A stretch of DNA of 62,184 bases from positions 1 through 62,184 of the forward strand of contig JAQWQB010000097.1 in assembly GCA_029245065.1 (NCBI GenBank), read 5' to 3'. Below the pieces are notes generated by a model. The model did no database searches. It was not told where the DNA came from and worked only from the letters and a program-made list of their open reading frames with translations. The position numbers and the translations under genes were made by a program. Below, one piece after another: positions 45,385 to 53,487 of this stretch. The DNA is from Flavobacteriales bacterium. GTDB lineage: Bacteria > Bacteroidota > Bacteroidia > Flavobacteriales_D > Sanyastnellaceae. Every line of letters begins with the position of its first letter. The stretch's first letter is position 1.

Positions 45385-46080
45385 TTACAACGTAACTGAT
45401 TTGGGTTCAACCTTAACTCCGGGACTCATTGTAGAACTAATTACAATGCTCTTAATGTATGTCCCTTTAGCGGCAGCGGGCTTCAACTTCAAAAGAGTCT
45501 GAATCAGCTCAGTAGCGTTATCAGTCAATTTATCCGCATCGAAAGAGACTTTTCCAACTGACGCGTGTACGATACCGTACTTGTCAACTTTAAAGTCAAT
45601 TTTACCTGCTTTCACATCACTTACAGCCTTTCCAACATCCATTGTAACGGTACCCGATTTCGGGTTAGGCATAAGTCCACGTGGTCCTAAAACTCGTCCA
45701 AGTGCACCTACTTTCCCCATTACGCTGGGAGTGGTAATAATTACATCAACATCGGTCCATCCGCCTTTGATCTTAGTCAGATACTCATCCAACCCTACGA
45801 AATCAGCACCAGCTTCTTTCGCCTCTGCTTCCTTATCAGGAGTACAGAGAACAAGTACGCGTACATTCTTACCTGTCCCGTGAGGGAGAGATACGATACC
45901 ACGTACCATTTGATTGGATTTACGGGGATCAACACCAAGTCGTACAGCGACATCCACTGAAGCATCAAACTTCGTTGTTGAAACCGTCTTTACGATAGTT
46001 GCTGCTTCCGACAAAGCGTATGCTTGTTCCACATCGTACTTGTCGATGACAGCTTTTCTATTTTTGGTTAACCTTCCCAT
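45385..46080 (-). CDS. rplA: 50S ribosomal protein L1
   Basis: 231 residues with the two-domain L1 fold: [26 protein letters not shown] near the start and [18 protein letters not shown] near residue 125. It forms the L1 stalk at the E site. It lies 18 bases after rplK, in the standard L11-L1 pair; L1 often represses this pair by binding its mRNA. Confidence 0.98.
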   Translation of the reverse strand: MGRLTKNRKAVIDKYDVEQAYALSEAATIVKTVSTTKFDASVDVAVRLGVDPRKSNQMVRGIVSLPHGTGKNVRVLVLCTPDKEAEAKEAGADFVGLDEYLTKIKGGWTDVDVIITTPSVMGKVGALGRVLGPRGLMPNPKSGTVTMDVGKAVSDVKAGKIDFKVDKYGIVHASVGKVSFDADKLTDNATELIQTLLKLKPAAAKGTYIKSIVISSTMSPGVKVEPKSVTL

Positions 46081-46098
46081 GATTTATTTTTTGTCTGA

Positions 46099-46536
46099 CT
46101 AAAATGGCCGTTCACCTTTAATTGTAAAGCCCATACTTCTTGCTGTTCCAGCAACCATGCTCATCGCACTTTCTACTGTAAAGCAATTCAGGTCGGGCAT
46201 TTTGTCTTCTGCTATTGCTCGAACTTGATCCCAAGTCACGGCAGCAACCTTCTTTCGGTTCGGCTCTGAAGAACCACTTTTCTTCTTAGCCGCTTCTAGA
46301 AGTTGTACAGCAGCGGGTGGGGTTTTAATGATAAAGTCAAAAGACTTATCACCATAAACCGTAATCACTACTGGGAGCACCTTACCCGCTTTATCCTGAG
46401 TTCTAGCATTAAATTGCTTACAGAACTCCATGATGTTCACTCCTTTCGCACCGAGTGCCGGTCCTACAGGAGGTGACGGGTTTGCTGCACCACCGCGAAT
46501 TTGCAGTTTGATCAGTCCAGCTACTTCTTTAGCCAT
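46099..46536 (-). CDS. rplK: 50S ribosomal protein L11
   Basis: 145 residues. The N-terminal motif [19 protein letters not shown] and the C-terminal rRNA-binding domain ending [12 protein letters not shown] are intact. It binds the GTPase-associated region of 23S rRNA. The 94-base gap to nusG is the longest inside this operon; CGTACA/TGTACG could form a weak hairpin there and might carry an L1-type regulatory site. Confidence 0.98.
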   Translation of the reverse strand: MAKEVAGLIKLQIRGGAANPSPPVGPALGAKGVNIMEFCKQFNARTQDKAGKVLPVVITVYGDKSFDFIIKTPPAAVQLLEAAKKKSGSSEPNRKKVAAVTWDQVRAIAEDKMPDLNCFTVESAMSMVAGTARSMGFTIKGERPF

Positions 46537-46630
46537 CTTTCGTTATATATAAATGATCAGACGCACACGTACAAATGGGAAGCATTGTAATAGGACATTG
46601 TACGATATCCGGCTGTGTTATCCGTTAATT

Positions 46631-47182
46631 CTAAGCCTCTTTTTCTACCTGCAAGTAGCCTAATGTAACAGGGGTCTTTCTACCGAAGATCTTAACCATA
46701 ACTTGAAGTGTTTTCTTCTCCTCGTTAATTTCTTCGATATTTCCGGTAAAGCCATTGAAAGGTCCGTCAATAACTTTGACGCTTTCTCCGACGATAAACG
46801 GAATGTTCAATTCTTCATCTGTTTCAGCAAGCTCATCTACTTTACCTAGAATTCTGTTCACTTCAGACATTCTAAGTGGAGCGGGAGCACCTCTTTTTTC
46901 AGCACCTAAAAATCCGATAACATTCGTAATGTTTCGGATGGTATGAGGAACCTCACCAACCAATGCCGCTTCGATAAGAATGTAACCAGGAAAGTAACTT
47001 CTTTCCTTGCTTACTTTTTTACCGTTTCGGATTTGGTAAACTTTTTCAGTTGGTATGAGTACTTGACCTACATAATCTTGCAAGCCCTGAGCACTGATTT
47101 CACTTTCAATGAACTCTTTTACTTTTCTTTCCTTCCCGCTAATTGCGCGAACGACATACCATTTTTTGTTGATCTCAGCCAT
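46631..47182 (-). CDS. nusG: transcription termination/antitermination protein NusG
   Basis: 183 residues. The NGN domain (KKWYVVRAISGKERKVKEFIE, then YFPGYILIEAAL) binds the polymerase clamp. The C-terminal KOW domain (VKVIDGPFNGFTGNIEEINEEK) contacts S10 or Rho. Length and spacing are normal; it follows secE by 21 bases. Confidence 0.97.
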   Translation of the reverse strand: MAEINKKWYVVRAISGKERKVKEFIESEISAQGLQDYVGQVLIPTEKVYQIRNGKKVSKERSYFPGYILIEAALVGEVPHTIRNITNVIGFLGAEKRGAPAPLRMSEVNRILGKVDELAETDEELNIPFIVGESVKVIDGPFNGFTGNIEEINEEKKTLQVMVKIFGRKTPVTLGYLQVEKEA

Positions 47183-47203
47183 GGAGGTATTGTCTTGTAA
47201 AGG

Positions 47204-47425
47204 TTATAGTAACTCGTATAGGTATCCGATTAACCCTTTCCAAACAACGTCTTCTCCTGGTCTTACACCAAAAACGTAATCCATAAGAAAGACAACCCCT
47301 GCAATGATCAATGACGCGATGAAAACAAGAATAGCTGCTTCTTGCAATTCTTTCCAAGAAGGCCAAGTCACCTTGTGAACTAGCTCTTGATAAGATTCTT
47401 CTATGTATGATTTTATACTTGCCAT
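47204..47425 (-). CDS. secE: preprotein translocase subunit SecE
   Basis: 73 residues with the single-helix SecE layout: an amphipathic helix with VHKVTWPSWKELQEAA, then one membrane helix (ILVFIASLIIAGVVFLMDYV). It stabilises SecY in the inner membrane. The ATG at 47425 was chosen; a longer frame from 47473 runs into tRNA-Trp and is not family-like. It lies 17 bases after tRNA-Trp. Confidence 0.95.
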   Translation of the reverse strand: MASIKSYIEESYQELVHKVTWPSWKELQEAAILVFIASLIIAGVVFLMDYVFGVRPGEDVVWKGLIGYLYELL

Positions 47426-47442
47426 CGGTGTTTCCTTTTTTG

Positions 47443-47515
47443 CACGGGTGGCAGGACTCGAACCTGCAGCCAACGGTTTTGGAGACCGCTACTCTACCAA
47501 TTGAGCTACACCCGT
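47443..47515 (-). tRNA. tRNA-Trp (anticodon CCA)
   Basis: A 73-base cloverleaf on the minus strand. Acceptor ACGGGTG/CACCCGT, discriminator G as expected for Trp, D arm AGCTC, anticodon loop CTCCAAA, T arm with GTTCGAGTC. The 3' CCA is not encoded. It is placed between tuf and secE. Confidence 0.97.
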
Positions 47516-47525
47516 GAATATGGCG

Positions 47526-47555
47526 AAAGAAGGTGATCCTAAAACCACCTTCTTT
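47526..47555 (-). promoter_or_regulatory. tuf-tRNA-Trp intergenic hairpin
   Basis: On the minus strand AAAGAAGGTG pairs perfectly with CACCTTCTTT around a 10-base loop. No T-run follows, so it is more likely an RNA processing or mRNA-stabilising element at the 3' end of tuf than a terminator. Confidence 0.6.
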
Positions 47556-47580
47556 ACCATTATTCTGAATTAAGTATTTC

Positions 47581-48768
47581 TTATTTCGTGATCGAAGTCA
47601 CCTGACCTGCACCAACGGTACGGCCACCTTCACGGATCGCAAAACGAAGTCCTTGGTTCATCGCTACTGGCTGGATCAATTCAACGTCGATTGAAACGTT
47701 ATCTCCAGGCATTACCATTTCACGACCTTCCCCTAGGATGATCTCACCAGTTACGTCTGTTGTTCTTAGGTAGAACTGTGGACGGTAACGGTTGTGGAAT
47801 GGAGTGTGACGTCCACCTTCTTCTTTCTTCAAGATGTAAACCTCAGCTTTGAAGTGTGTGTGAGGAGTAATCGAACCTGGCTTAGCGATAACCATACCAC
47901 GCTTGATTGCTGCCTTATCAACACCACGAAGAAGTAGTCCAACGTTATCTCCTGCTTCACCACGGTCGAGGATCTTGCGGAACATCTCAACACCAGTCAC
48001 AGTTGACTTCATCTTTTCTTCTTGCATACCAACGATATCTACTTCTTCTCCAGAGTTGATAACTCCAGTTTCGATACGTCCTGTTGCAACAGTACCACGT
48101 CCTGTGATAGAGAATACATCCTCGATAGACATCAAGAATGGCTTTTCGTTATCACGTGGTGGGATTTCGATCCATGTATCAACAGAGTCCATCAATTCTA
48201 GAACTGTGTCTACCCACTTCCCTTCTCCGTTCAATGCACCAAGTGCTGAACCTTTTACTACTGGAGTGTTATCTCCATCGTACTCGTAGAAAGAAAGAAG
48301 TTCACGAACCTCCATTTCAACTAGTTCAAGTAGCTCTTCGTCATCAACCATATCCACTTTGTTCATGAATACAACGATACGAGGTACACCTACCTGACGT
48401 CCTAGAAGGATGTGCTCACGTGTTTGAGGCATTGGTCCTTCAGTAGCCGCTACAACCAAGATTGCACCGTCCATCTGAGCTGCACCAGTTACCATGTTCT
48501 TCACATAATCCGCGTGACCTGGACAGTCAACGTGTGCATAGTGACGATTCGCTGTTGCGTACTCTACGTGAGAAGAGTTAATTGTGATTCCACGCTCTTT
48601 TTCCTCAGGAGCATTATCGATTTGGTCGAAGCTACGGGCTTCTGAGTGTCCTGCGTCAGACAATACTTTAGTAATTGCTGCAGTCAACGTAGTTTTCCCG
48701 TGATCAACGTGACCAATGGTACCGATATTAACGTGAGGCTTCGAACGGTCAAAAGTTTCTTTAGCCAT
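47581..48768 (-). CDS. tuf: elongation factor Tu
   Basis: 395 residues. G-domain motifs: GHVDHGKTT (P-loop, residue 18 on), the switch I region [22 protein letters not shown] and the GSALGAL loop. Domains 2 and 3 follow, with the conserved C-terminus [14 protein letters not shown]. It brings aminoacyl-tRNA to the ribosome. It is flanked by the four tRNA genes upstream and tRNA-Trp downstream, as in tufB of enterobacteria. It is the only tuf copy in this window. Confidence 0.98.
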   Translation of the reverse strand: MAKETFDRSKPHVNIGTIGHVDHGKTTLTAAITKVLSDAGHSEARSFDQIDNAPEEKERGITINSSHVEYATANRHYAHVDCPGHADYVKNMVTGAAQMDGAILVVAATEGPMPQTREHILLGRQVGVPRIVVFMNKVDMVDDEELLELVEMEVRELLSFYEYDGDNTPVVKGSALGALNGEGKWVDTVLELMDSVDTWIEIPPRDNEKPFLMSIEDVFSITGRGTVATGRIETGVINSGEEVDIVGMQEEKMKSTVTGVEMFRKILDRGEAGDNVGLLLRGVDKAAIKRGMVIAKPGSITPHTHFKAEVYILKKEEGGRHTPFHNRYRPQFYLRTTDVTGEIILGEGREMVMPGDNVSIDVELIQPVAMNQGLRFAIREGGRTVGAGQVTSITK

Positions 48769-48815
48769 AGCCAGAGTGTTTAATTAATTGTTCCTTGTTC
48801 TAATTCGTTTGTTCG

Positions 48816-48887
48816 AGCCAATGACGGGAATTGAACCCGTGACCTCTTCCTTACCAAGGAAACGCTCTACCCCTGAGCTACATCGGC
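48816..48887 (-). tRNA. tRNA-Thr (anticodon GGT)
   Basis: A 72-base cloverleaf on the minus strand. Acceptor GCCGATG pairs with CATTGGC (one G-U pair). Anticodon loop CTTGGTA, T arm with GTTCAATTC. The 3' CCA is not encoded. It directly precedes tuf. Confidence 0.97.
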
Positions 48888-48891
48888 TTTA

Positions 48892-48965
<74 letters not shown>

Positions 48966-49011
48966 TTATTAGAGTCAGACAAAATTATGCTGCCTCTATA
49001 AGTTTGTTTTG

Positions 49012-49094
49012 TGGGGATAATAGGATTCGAACCTATTCAGTCTGAGACAACAGATTTACAGTCTGCCCCGGCTCTCCAACTCCGGCGTATCCCC
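49012..49094 (-). tRNA. tRNA-Tyr (anticodon GTA)
   Basis: An 83-base class II tRNA with a long variable arm. Acceptor GGGGATA/TATCCCC, anticodon loop CTGTAAA, discriminator A. The 3' CCA is not encoded. Confidence 0.97.
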
Positions 49095-49123
49095 TCACTT
49101 CTTTTCTTGGTTAAAAAAGAATG

Positions 49124-49197
49124 AGCCGATGGAGGGATTCGAACCCCCGACCCGCTGATTACAAATCAGCTGCTCTGGCCAACTGAGCTACATCGGC
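49124..49197 (-). tRNA. tRNA-Thr (anticodon TGT)
   Basis: A 74-base cloverleaf. Acceptor GCCGATG/CATCGGC, anticodon loop TTTGTAA, T arm GTTCGAATC. It is the first gene of the tRNA-tuf-rpo transcript. The 3' CCA is not encoded. Confidence 0.97.
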
Positions 49198-49234
49198 TAA
49201 TGATTTCAATGAACTTAATGCCTTCTAACAAGGC

Positions 49235-49266
49235 AAAAAAAACACCCCCTCTTTTCAAAGGGAGTG
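49235..49266 (-). terminator. intrinsic terminator of rpsU-xerC-hpf
   Basis: On the minus strand CACTCCCTTT pairs with AGAGGGGGTG around GAAA, followed by eight T. It lies 75 bases past the hpf stop and before tRNA-Thr. Its 5' arm coincides with the expected start site of the next operon's promoter. Confidence 0.85.
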
Positions 49267-49297
49267 CAAATGTAAGAATAGAATTTGGCTAGACAAA
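49267..49297 (-). promoter_or_regulatory. promoter of the tRNA-tuf-secE-rpl-rpo operon
   Basis: On the minus strand TTTG (49297-49294), a 19-base spacer and TACATTTG (49274-49267): both elements are perfect. Expected transcription start is at about 49262-49260. Confidence 0.7.
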
Positions 49298-49340
49298 ACA
49301 TTCGGCCAATATTTTTTTCGCCAAAATCGAATTTTGTTTT

Positions 49341-49640
49341 TTAATGTGCTCGTTGCTTATCACGCTGCTTCAGTATCTGCCTTCTCAACGCCTCTACAGC
49401 GTCGTCAGTTGCTGCCTCAAAGGTCTTACTGTTGCGCTTTGCGAAGAGTTCCTTCCCCGGGACGTTCAACTTGATTTCCGTCACTTTGTTTTCCTTGTTG
49501 TCTGCGTTCTCAATACGCAAGAAGACTTCACCACTTAATATGTGGTCATGGAAGGTGGTTAATTTGTCAATTTTATCTTGAATGAATGTGATCAACTTCT
49601 GATCAGCATCGAAATGAATTGAATGAACTTGTATTTGCAT
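49341..49640 (-). CDS. hpf: ribosome hibernation promoting factor (short HPF/RaiA family)
   Basis: 99 residues, the short HPF type without the C-terminal dimerisation domain. The fold is seen in QIQVHSIHFDADQKLITFIQDKIDKL and KVTEIKLNVPGKELFAKRNSKTFEAATDDAVEAL. It sits in the 30S channel and shuts down or dimerises ribosomes in stationary phase. The ATG at 49640 gives the natural MQIQVHSI start; the frame upstream runs into xerC. It lies 13 bases after xerC. Confidence 0.93.
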   Translation of the reverse strand: MQIQVHSIHFDADQKLITFIQDKIDKLTTFHDHILSGEVFLRIENADNKENKVTEIKLNVPGKELFAKRNSKTFEAATDDAVEALRRQILKQRDKQRAH

Positions 49641-49653
49641 AGGAATATGGATT

Positions 49654-50538
49654 TTACCCTTTCGGGTGATTACGCTCATGAATAGACTTGAGCTTCTCTA
49701 TGGTATTGTGAGTATAAATCTGGGTGGCCGATAGATTTGCATGCCCCAGTAACTCTTTCACTGTATTTAACTGCGCTCCGTTATTGAGCAAATGCGTCGC
49801 GAAAGAATGACGTAAAACATGTGGACTTCTTTTATCCAAAGAACTCACCTTTCTAAGGTAGGAATTAACTTTTCGATAAACAAGACCTGGATAAAGTTTA
49901 AGACCGCGATCAGTACACAATAAATGATCGTGATTTAGACTAAATGTTGCTTGCTTAATTTCCATGTAATTCTTCACTTGTTCGAGGGTCCTCTTAGATA
50001 ACGGAATCAAACGCTCCTTGTTTCTCTTCCCGAGCACTTTTAACTGTTCTTTTGAAAAATCAATGTCAGTGTCTCGGATACCAATAAGCTCTGCTCGTCT
50101 TATACCACATTCGTACAATAAAGTTACCATCAAATGATCCCTTTCTAAGGGAAACGTTCCATCTCTTGGAATAACTTCGTCCAACAACAATCCCATCCCC
50201 TTCTCATCGACAAACTGAGGTAGCCTTTTCTCTGCTTTTGGAGCAGTTGTTTGTTTCACCGGGTCTGCGCTCACCCACTCTTTCCTTCTAGCAAATTTGT
50301 AAAAAGATGACAGCGCCGATCTCTTCCTATGAATGGTCCTAGAACTCATATCGCCTTCCTTCATCTCAGCGAACCAAGAACGCACGTGCATCGTAGTTGC
50401 TGTCAGTAGCGTTTCTTCGTAGAAGCGCGACAAGTACAACTCGAATTGCTCAAGGTCGTTCTTATAGCTTGTTAGCGTATGAACTGAAACCCGCTTTTCA
50501 GATTGCAGGTATTGGAAATACTGTTCTAATTCAGACAT
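49654..50538 (-). CDS. xerC: tyrosine recombinase XerC-like
   Basis: 294 residues. The N-terminal SAM-like DNA-binding domain spans about 1-85. The catalytic set is complete: R147 (CGIRRAEL), K171 (LGKRNKER), H240 and R243 (HVLRHSFATH), H266 (LLGHANL), Y275 (TQIYTH). It resolves chromosome dimers at dif, usually with a partner recombinase. The rpsU and hpf neighbours are typical for the Bacteroidota housekeeping recombinase, so this is not a mobile-element integrase. Its ATG directly abuts the rpsU terminator, so it depends on read-through. Confidence 0.92.
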   Translation of the reverse strand: MSELEQYFQYLQSEKRVSVHTLTSYKNDLEQFELYLSRFYEETLLTATTMHVRSWFAEMKEGDMSSRTIHRKRSALSSFYKFARRKEWVSADPVKQTTAPKAEKRLPQFVDEKGMGLLLDEVIPRDGTFPLERDHLMVTLLYECGIRRAELIGIRDTDIDFSKEQLKVLGKRNKERLIPLSKRTLEQVKNYMEIKQATFSLNHDHLLCTDRGLKLYPGLVYRKVNSYLRKVSSLDKRSPHVLRHSFATHLLNNGAQLNTVKELLGHANLSATQIYTHNTIEKLKSIHERNHPKG

Positions 50539-50572
50539 AAAAAAAGCGAAACCAGTTGACCGATTTCGCTTT
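50539..50572 (-). terminator. intrinsic terminator of rpsU, abutting xerC
   Basis: On the minus strand AAAGCGAAA pairs with TTTCGCTTT, with extra inner pairs, followed by T-rich sequence that runs straight into the xerC ATG. Full termination here would leave xerC without a transcript, so it is probably leaky. Confidence 0.75.
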
Positions 50573-50595
50573 AAATATAGTGAGTTATCTAACTC

Positions 50596-50787
50596 TTAAA
50601 TTTCTTCTTGCTTCATTTGCGCAACATAAACAGCTTTCTTGCGCTGCTCACGACGTTCAACTGAAGGCTTAATGTACTGCTGACGAGCACGCAAAGCACG
50701 CATTGTTCCTGTACGTTCGAACTTCTTCTTAAACTTCTTAAGAGCGCGTTCAATGTTTTCGCCTTCTTTTACTGGTATAATTAACAT
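50596..50787 (-). CDS. rpsU: 30S ribosomal protein S21
   Basis: 63 residues beginning MLIIPVKEGENIERALKKFKKKF and ending in the basic YIKPSVERREQRKKA stretch. S21 binds near the 3' end of 16S rRNA. In Bacteroidota, S21 with S18 and bS6 is thought to help hide the anti-Shine-Dalgarno sequence, fitting the lack of SD sites here. The ATG at 50787 was chosen; the upstream TTG lies just inside the leader. It is preceded by the strongest promoter match in the window. Confidence 0.95.
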   Translation of the reverse strand: MLIIPVKEGENIERALKKFKKKFERTGTMRALRARQQYIKPSVERREQRKKAVYVAQMKQEEI

Positions 50788-50813
50788 AGTCGTATCGTTA
50801 CTCAAATGGAGCG

Positions 50814-50844
50814 CAAAGATAGTGATTCTTTATATCTGCGCAAA
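50814..50844 (-). promoter_or_regulatory. promoter of rpsU-xerC-hpf
   Basis: On the minus strand TTTG (50844-50841), a 19-base spacer and TATCTTTG (50821-50814): perfect -33 and -7 elements. Expected start near 50808, giving a 20-base leader. Confidence 0.7.
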
Positions 50845-50847
50845 TGA

Positions 50848-51987
50848 TTATGATAAAATTTCTCTCGAAATCACCAATTTTTGTATTTCAGAGGTTCCTT
50901 CACCTATGGTACACAGCTTACAGTCTCTGTAAAACTTCTCTACTGGGAAGTCTTTTGTGTATCCATACCCACCAAATATCTGAACTGCATCCGTCGATAC
51001 GCGCACACTAACTTCACTCGCGTAGTACTTCGCCATAGCAGAAATCTTGGTCACTTTTTGCCCTCTATTCTTCAAATCTGCTGCATTTTGCAACAACAGC
51101 TCCGCAGCCTCTATTTCCGTTGCCATGTCGGCTAGTTTGAAAGAGATTGCTTGAAAAGATGAAATTGGCTTTCCAAATTGCTGACGTTCCTTCGAATATT
51201 GAACAGAAGCATCCATTGCTCCCTTTGCAATTCCCAAGGCCAATGCGCCTATTGAAATACGGCCTCCGTCAAGGATTTTCATCGCTTGAACAAAACCATC
51301 ACCCACTTTTCCTAACACGTTTGCTTCTGGAATTCGGCAGTCTTCGAAAATCAATTCAGCGGTTTCGCTTGCGCGCATTCCCAATTTGTTCTCTTTCTTG
51401 CCTCCTTTGAAACCAGGTGTACCTCTCTCTACGATGAAAGCAGTGATTCCATGTGAGTCCAATGGCTCACCCGTTCGTGCTAGTACTACGGCTACATCTC
51501 CACTGATACCGTGCGTGATCCAGTTCTTCGTTCCGTTCAACACCCAGTGATCACCATCCTTTTTGGCAACACACTGCATGCGCATAGCATCAGAACCAGT
51601 ATTGGCTTCCGTTAAGCCCCAAGCTCCTACCCACTGGCCTGTTGCCAATTTTGGTAGGTACTTTTGCTTTTGTTCTTCGTTTCCGAATGACAAAATATGT
51701 CCGGTACAAAGTGAGTTGTGCGCCGCCACAGAAAGACCTATCGATCCGCAAACTTTCGCAATTTCTTGGATAACTGTGATGTATTCAAAGTATCCTAGTC
51801 CCGCTCCTCCATATTCTTCAGGAACAAAAACCCCCATCATTCCAAGCTCACCTAATTTGTGAAAAAGATCCTTTGGAAAATGTTGTGTTTCATCCCATTC
51901 CATGAAGTGCGGACGAATTTCTTTTTCTGCGAAATCTTTGGCCATTTGACCAATCATTTCCAGATTTTCATTGTTTTCAAAGTTCAT
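50848..51987 (-). CDS. acyl-CoA dehydrogenase
   Basis: 379 residues. FAD-dependent oxidation of an acyl-CoA to the 2-enoyl-CoA, with electrons passed to ETF. The three-domain ACAD fold is clear: [11 protein letters not shown] and GTKNWITHG in the middle domain, and [20 protein letters not shown] then [15 protein letters not shown] at the end, where the Glu in GEGT is the expected catalytic base. This layout is closest to short/branched-chain enzymes such as butyryl-CoA dehydrogenase. The ATG at 51987 was chosen over a TTG at 52014. It lies 44 bases downstream of apt. Confidence 0.93.
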   Translation of the reverse strand: MNFENNENLEMIGQMAKDFAEKEIRPHFMEWDETQHFPKDLFHKLGELGMMGVFVPEEYGGAGLGYFEYITVIQEIAKVCGSIGLSVAAHNSLCTGHILSFGNEEQKQKYLPKLATGQWVGAWGLTEANTGSDAMRMQCVAKKDGDHWVLNGTKNWITHGISGDVAVVLARTGEPLDSHGITAFIVERGTPGFKGGKKENKLGMRASETAELIFEDCRIPEANVLGKVGDGFVQAMKILDGGRISIGALALGIAKGAMDASVQYSKERQQFGKPISSFQAISFKLADMATEIEAAELLLQNAADLKNRGQKVTKISAMAKYYASEVSVRVSTDAVQIFGGYGYTKDFPVEKFYRDCKLCTIGEGTSEIQKLVISREILS

Positions 51988-52031
51988 TTCTTTGATTTTT
52001 CGTCCTGATAACAAAAGTCTTCTACCTCTGT

Positions 52032-52559
52032 TTAACAGCGCGCTAAAATAGTAATATTTCGACTGGCTTCTTGCAGCAATTTTTCGCCATTCAAGATGTC
52101 CAGTCCCAAAATGAATGAAAACCCTTGGATCTGCGCACCTGCCTTTTTGACGAGATCAACCGCCGCTGCAGCTGTCCCTCCAGTAGCCAGTAAGTCATCA
52201 TGCACAACCACCTTGTCTTCAGATGTGAGCGCATTTTTATGCATTTCTATTTGCGCACTTCCATACTCTAAATCGTACGATTGTACCCAGGTATCACCCG
52301 GTAACTTACCTGCCTTTCGCAATGGAATGAATGGAATTCCCAAGCGCAAAGCCAAAGGAAAACCGAAGATGAACCCCCTACTCTCTACCCCAACTATTGC
52401 CGTAGTTCCTTCTGGAGTCTGTTTTACGAGCTCGTCCAATACCTCATTACACAATGCTGGATTGAGGAATAACGTAGTGATATCCTTAAAGCTTATTCCC
52501 GGTTTCGGGAAATCTGGAATCGTGCGTACGGCTTCTTTTATTTGTTCTTCAATGGTCAT
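52032..52559 (-). CDS. apt: adenine phosphoribosyltransferase
   Basis: It salvages adenine with PRPP to give AMP. The 175 residues include [15 protein letters not shown] near the start and [11 protein letters not shown] (about 55-65). The PRPP-binding loop is [16 protein letters not shown] near residue 118. The start overlaps the upstream helix-hairpin-helix gene by 11 bases. The salvage role complements purB and purM in this window. Confidence 0.95.
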   Translation of the reverse strand: MTIEEQIKEAVRTIPDFPKPGISFKDITTLFLNPALCNEVLDELVKQTPEGTTAIVGVESRGFIFGFPLALRLGIPFIPLRKAGKLPGDTWVQSYDLEYGSAQIEMHKNALTSEDKVVVHDDLLATGGTAAAAVDLVKKAGAQIQGFSFILGLDILNGEKLLQEASRNITILARC

Positions 52560-53481
52560 GTCCAGTACTTAAGTAGGGTTTCAACTTCAAAAATAAGCTG
52601 TCCGAAATCAAATAGAGCTCTTTTAGATCATTAATATCTGAATAGTCGCCGTGGTGCTCCCTGTACTTCACAATGGCGTTGGCGACCTTCCAACTGATAT
52701 AAGGATGTTGTCTAAGGCTGTCTGCATCAAGCCTATTGATGTCTTTTTGCTCAATTAGACTTGGATTCACAGTCAACATTTCCAGCACCCTCAAATAGGT
52801 GTCAGGATGGAGTCCGTACACTTCTTGAAGCTGTTCGGTTGAGTTGAAGCCGCCCAACGCATCTCTGAAATTAAAGATCTTTCTCGCGCTGTAGGCTCCA
52901 ATTCCCGACACCGCTTGCAAGCTTAACGTATCAGCAGCATTTAGTTCAACCAACTGAACAGCTGGTGTTTCAATGACCTCTGCATTTTCTTGGGGAGTAT
53001 ACTCATCGGTATTTTGACTCGATTCCTTCTCGGGCAACTTGATTTCAATGTCGTCCCAGTGCCTAGTTAGCCAGAGTGAATCAAGTACGTAAACTTTTCG
53101 AAGGTCTTCTTTTTCAGAAAAATGAGCTCCGTAGGACTGATATTTCCGCAAGGACTCAACTTGCTTATTGGACAGCCCTAACGCTACCCATCCTTGGTCA
53201 TCTAAGGTGTTTGGGTCAAACCTGAAGTACGCTTCTGGAGTATGCTCTTTGTTCTTCTTGTAGGGCGAATTGCGTGGAGAACGCTGAGCCTTTTCTTGCT
53301 GCTCCAATTCATGAATGTACTCGTACACTTGCAACTCGGAAGGAAGAGGGACATCCGCTTTCCTAGCGTTCACATAACGTTTGACACCAGCGGCTAGAAG
53401 CAGAAGGACCAAAAGCGAAATAACACCTTCTCTTTCTGAACGTGTGAAGGAAAAGAACGAATTTGCTTTCCTCCACTTCAT
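52549..53481 (-). CDS. membrane-anchored helix-hairpin-helix (ComEA-like) protein
   Basis: 310 residues. One N-terminal membrane helix (EGVISLLVLLLLAAGVKRY, about 17-35), a charged linker, then three or four helix-hairpin-helix units: LDDQGWVALGLSNKQVESLRKY at about 110, LNAADTLSLQAVSGIGAYSARKIFNFRD near 190, and INRLDADSLRQHPYISWKVANAIVKYRE near 255. Similar anchored proteins bind DNA nonspecifically at the membrane, and some act in DNA uptake. No other competence genes are nearby. It is followed by apt with an 11-base overlap. Confidence 0.85.
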   Translation of the reverse strand: MKWRKANSFFSFTRSEREGVISLLVLLLLAAGVKRYVNARKADVPLPSELQVYEYIHELEQQEKAQRSPRNSPYKKNKEHTPEAYFRFDPNTLDDQGWVALGLSNKQVESLRKYQSYGAHFSEKEDLRKVYVLDSLWLTRHWDDIEIKLPEKESSQNTDEYTPQENAEVIETPAVQLVELNAADTLSLQAVSGIGAYSARKIFNFRDALGGFNSTEQLQEVYGLHPDTYLRVLEMLTVNPSLIEQKDINRLDADSLRQHPYISWKVANAIVKYREHHGDYSDINDLKELYLISDSLFLKLKPYLSTGHDH

Positions 53482-53487
53482 TTTCGT

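Noticed and set aside
49654-50538. Tyrosine recombinase as a mobile-element integrase
   Set aside because: The rpsU-xerC-hpf context, normal composition and lack of att repeats or cargo genes point to the chromosomal XerC.
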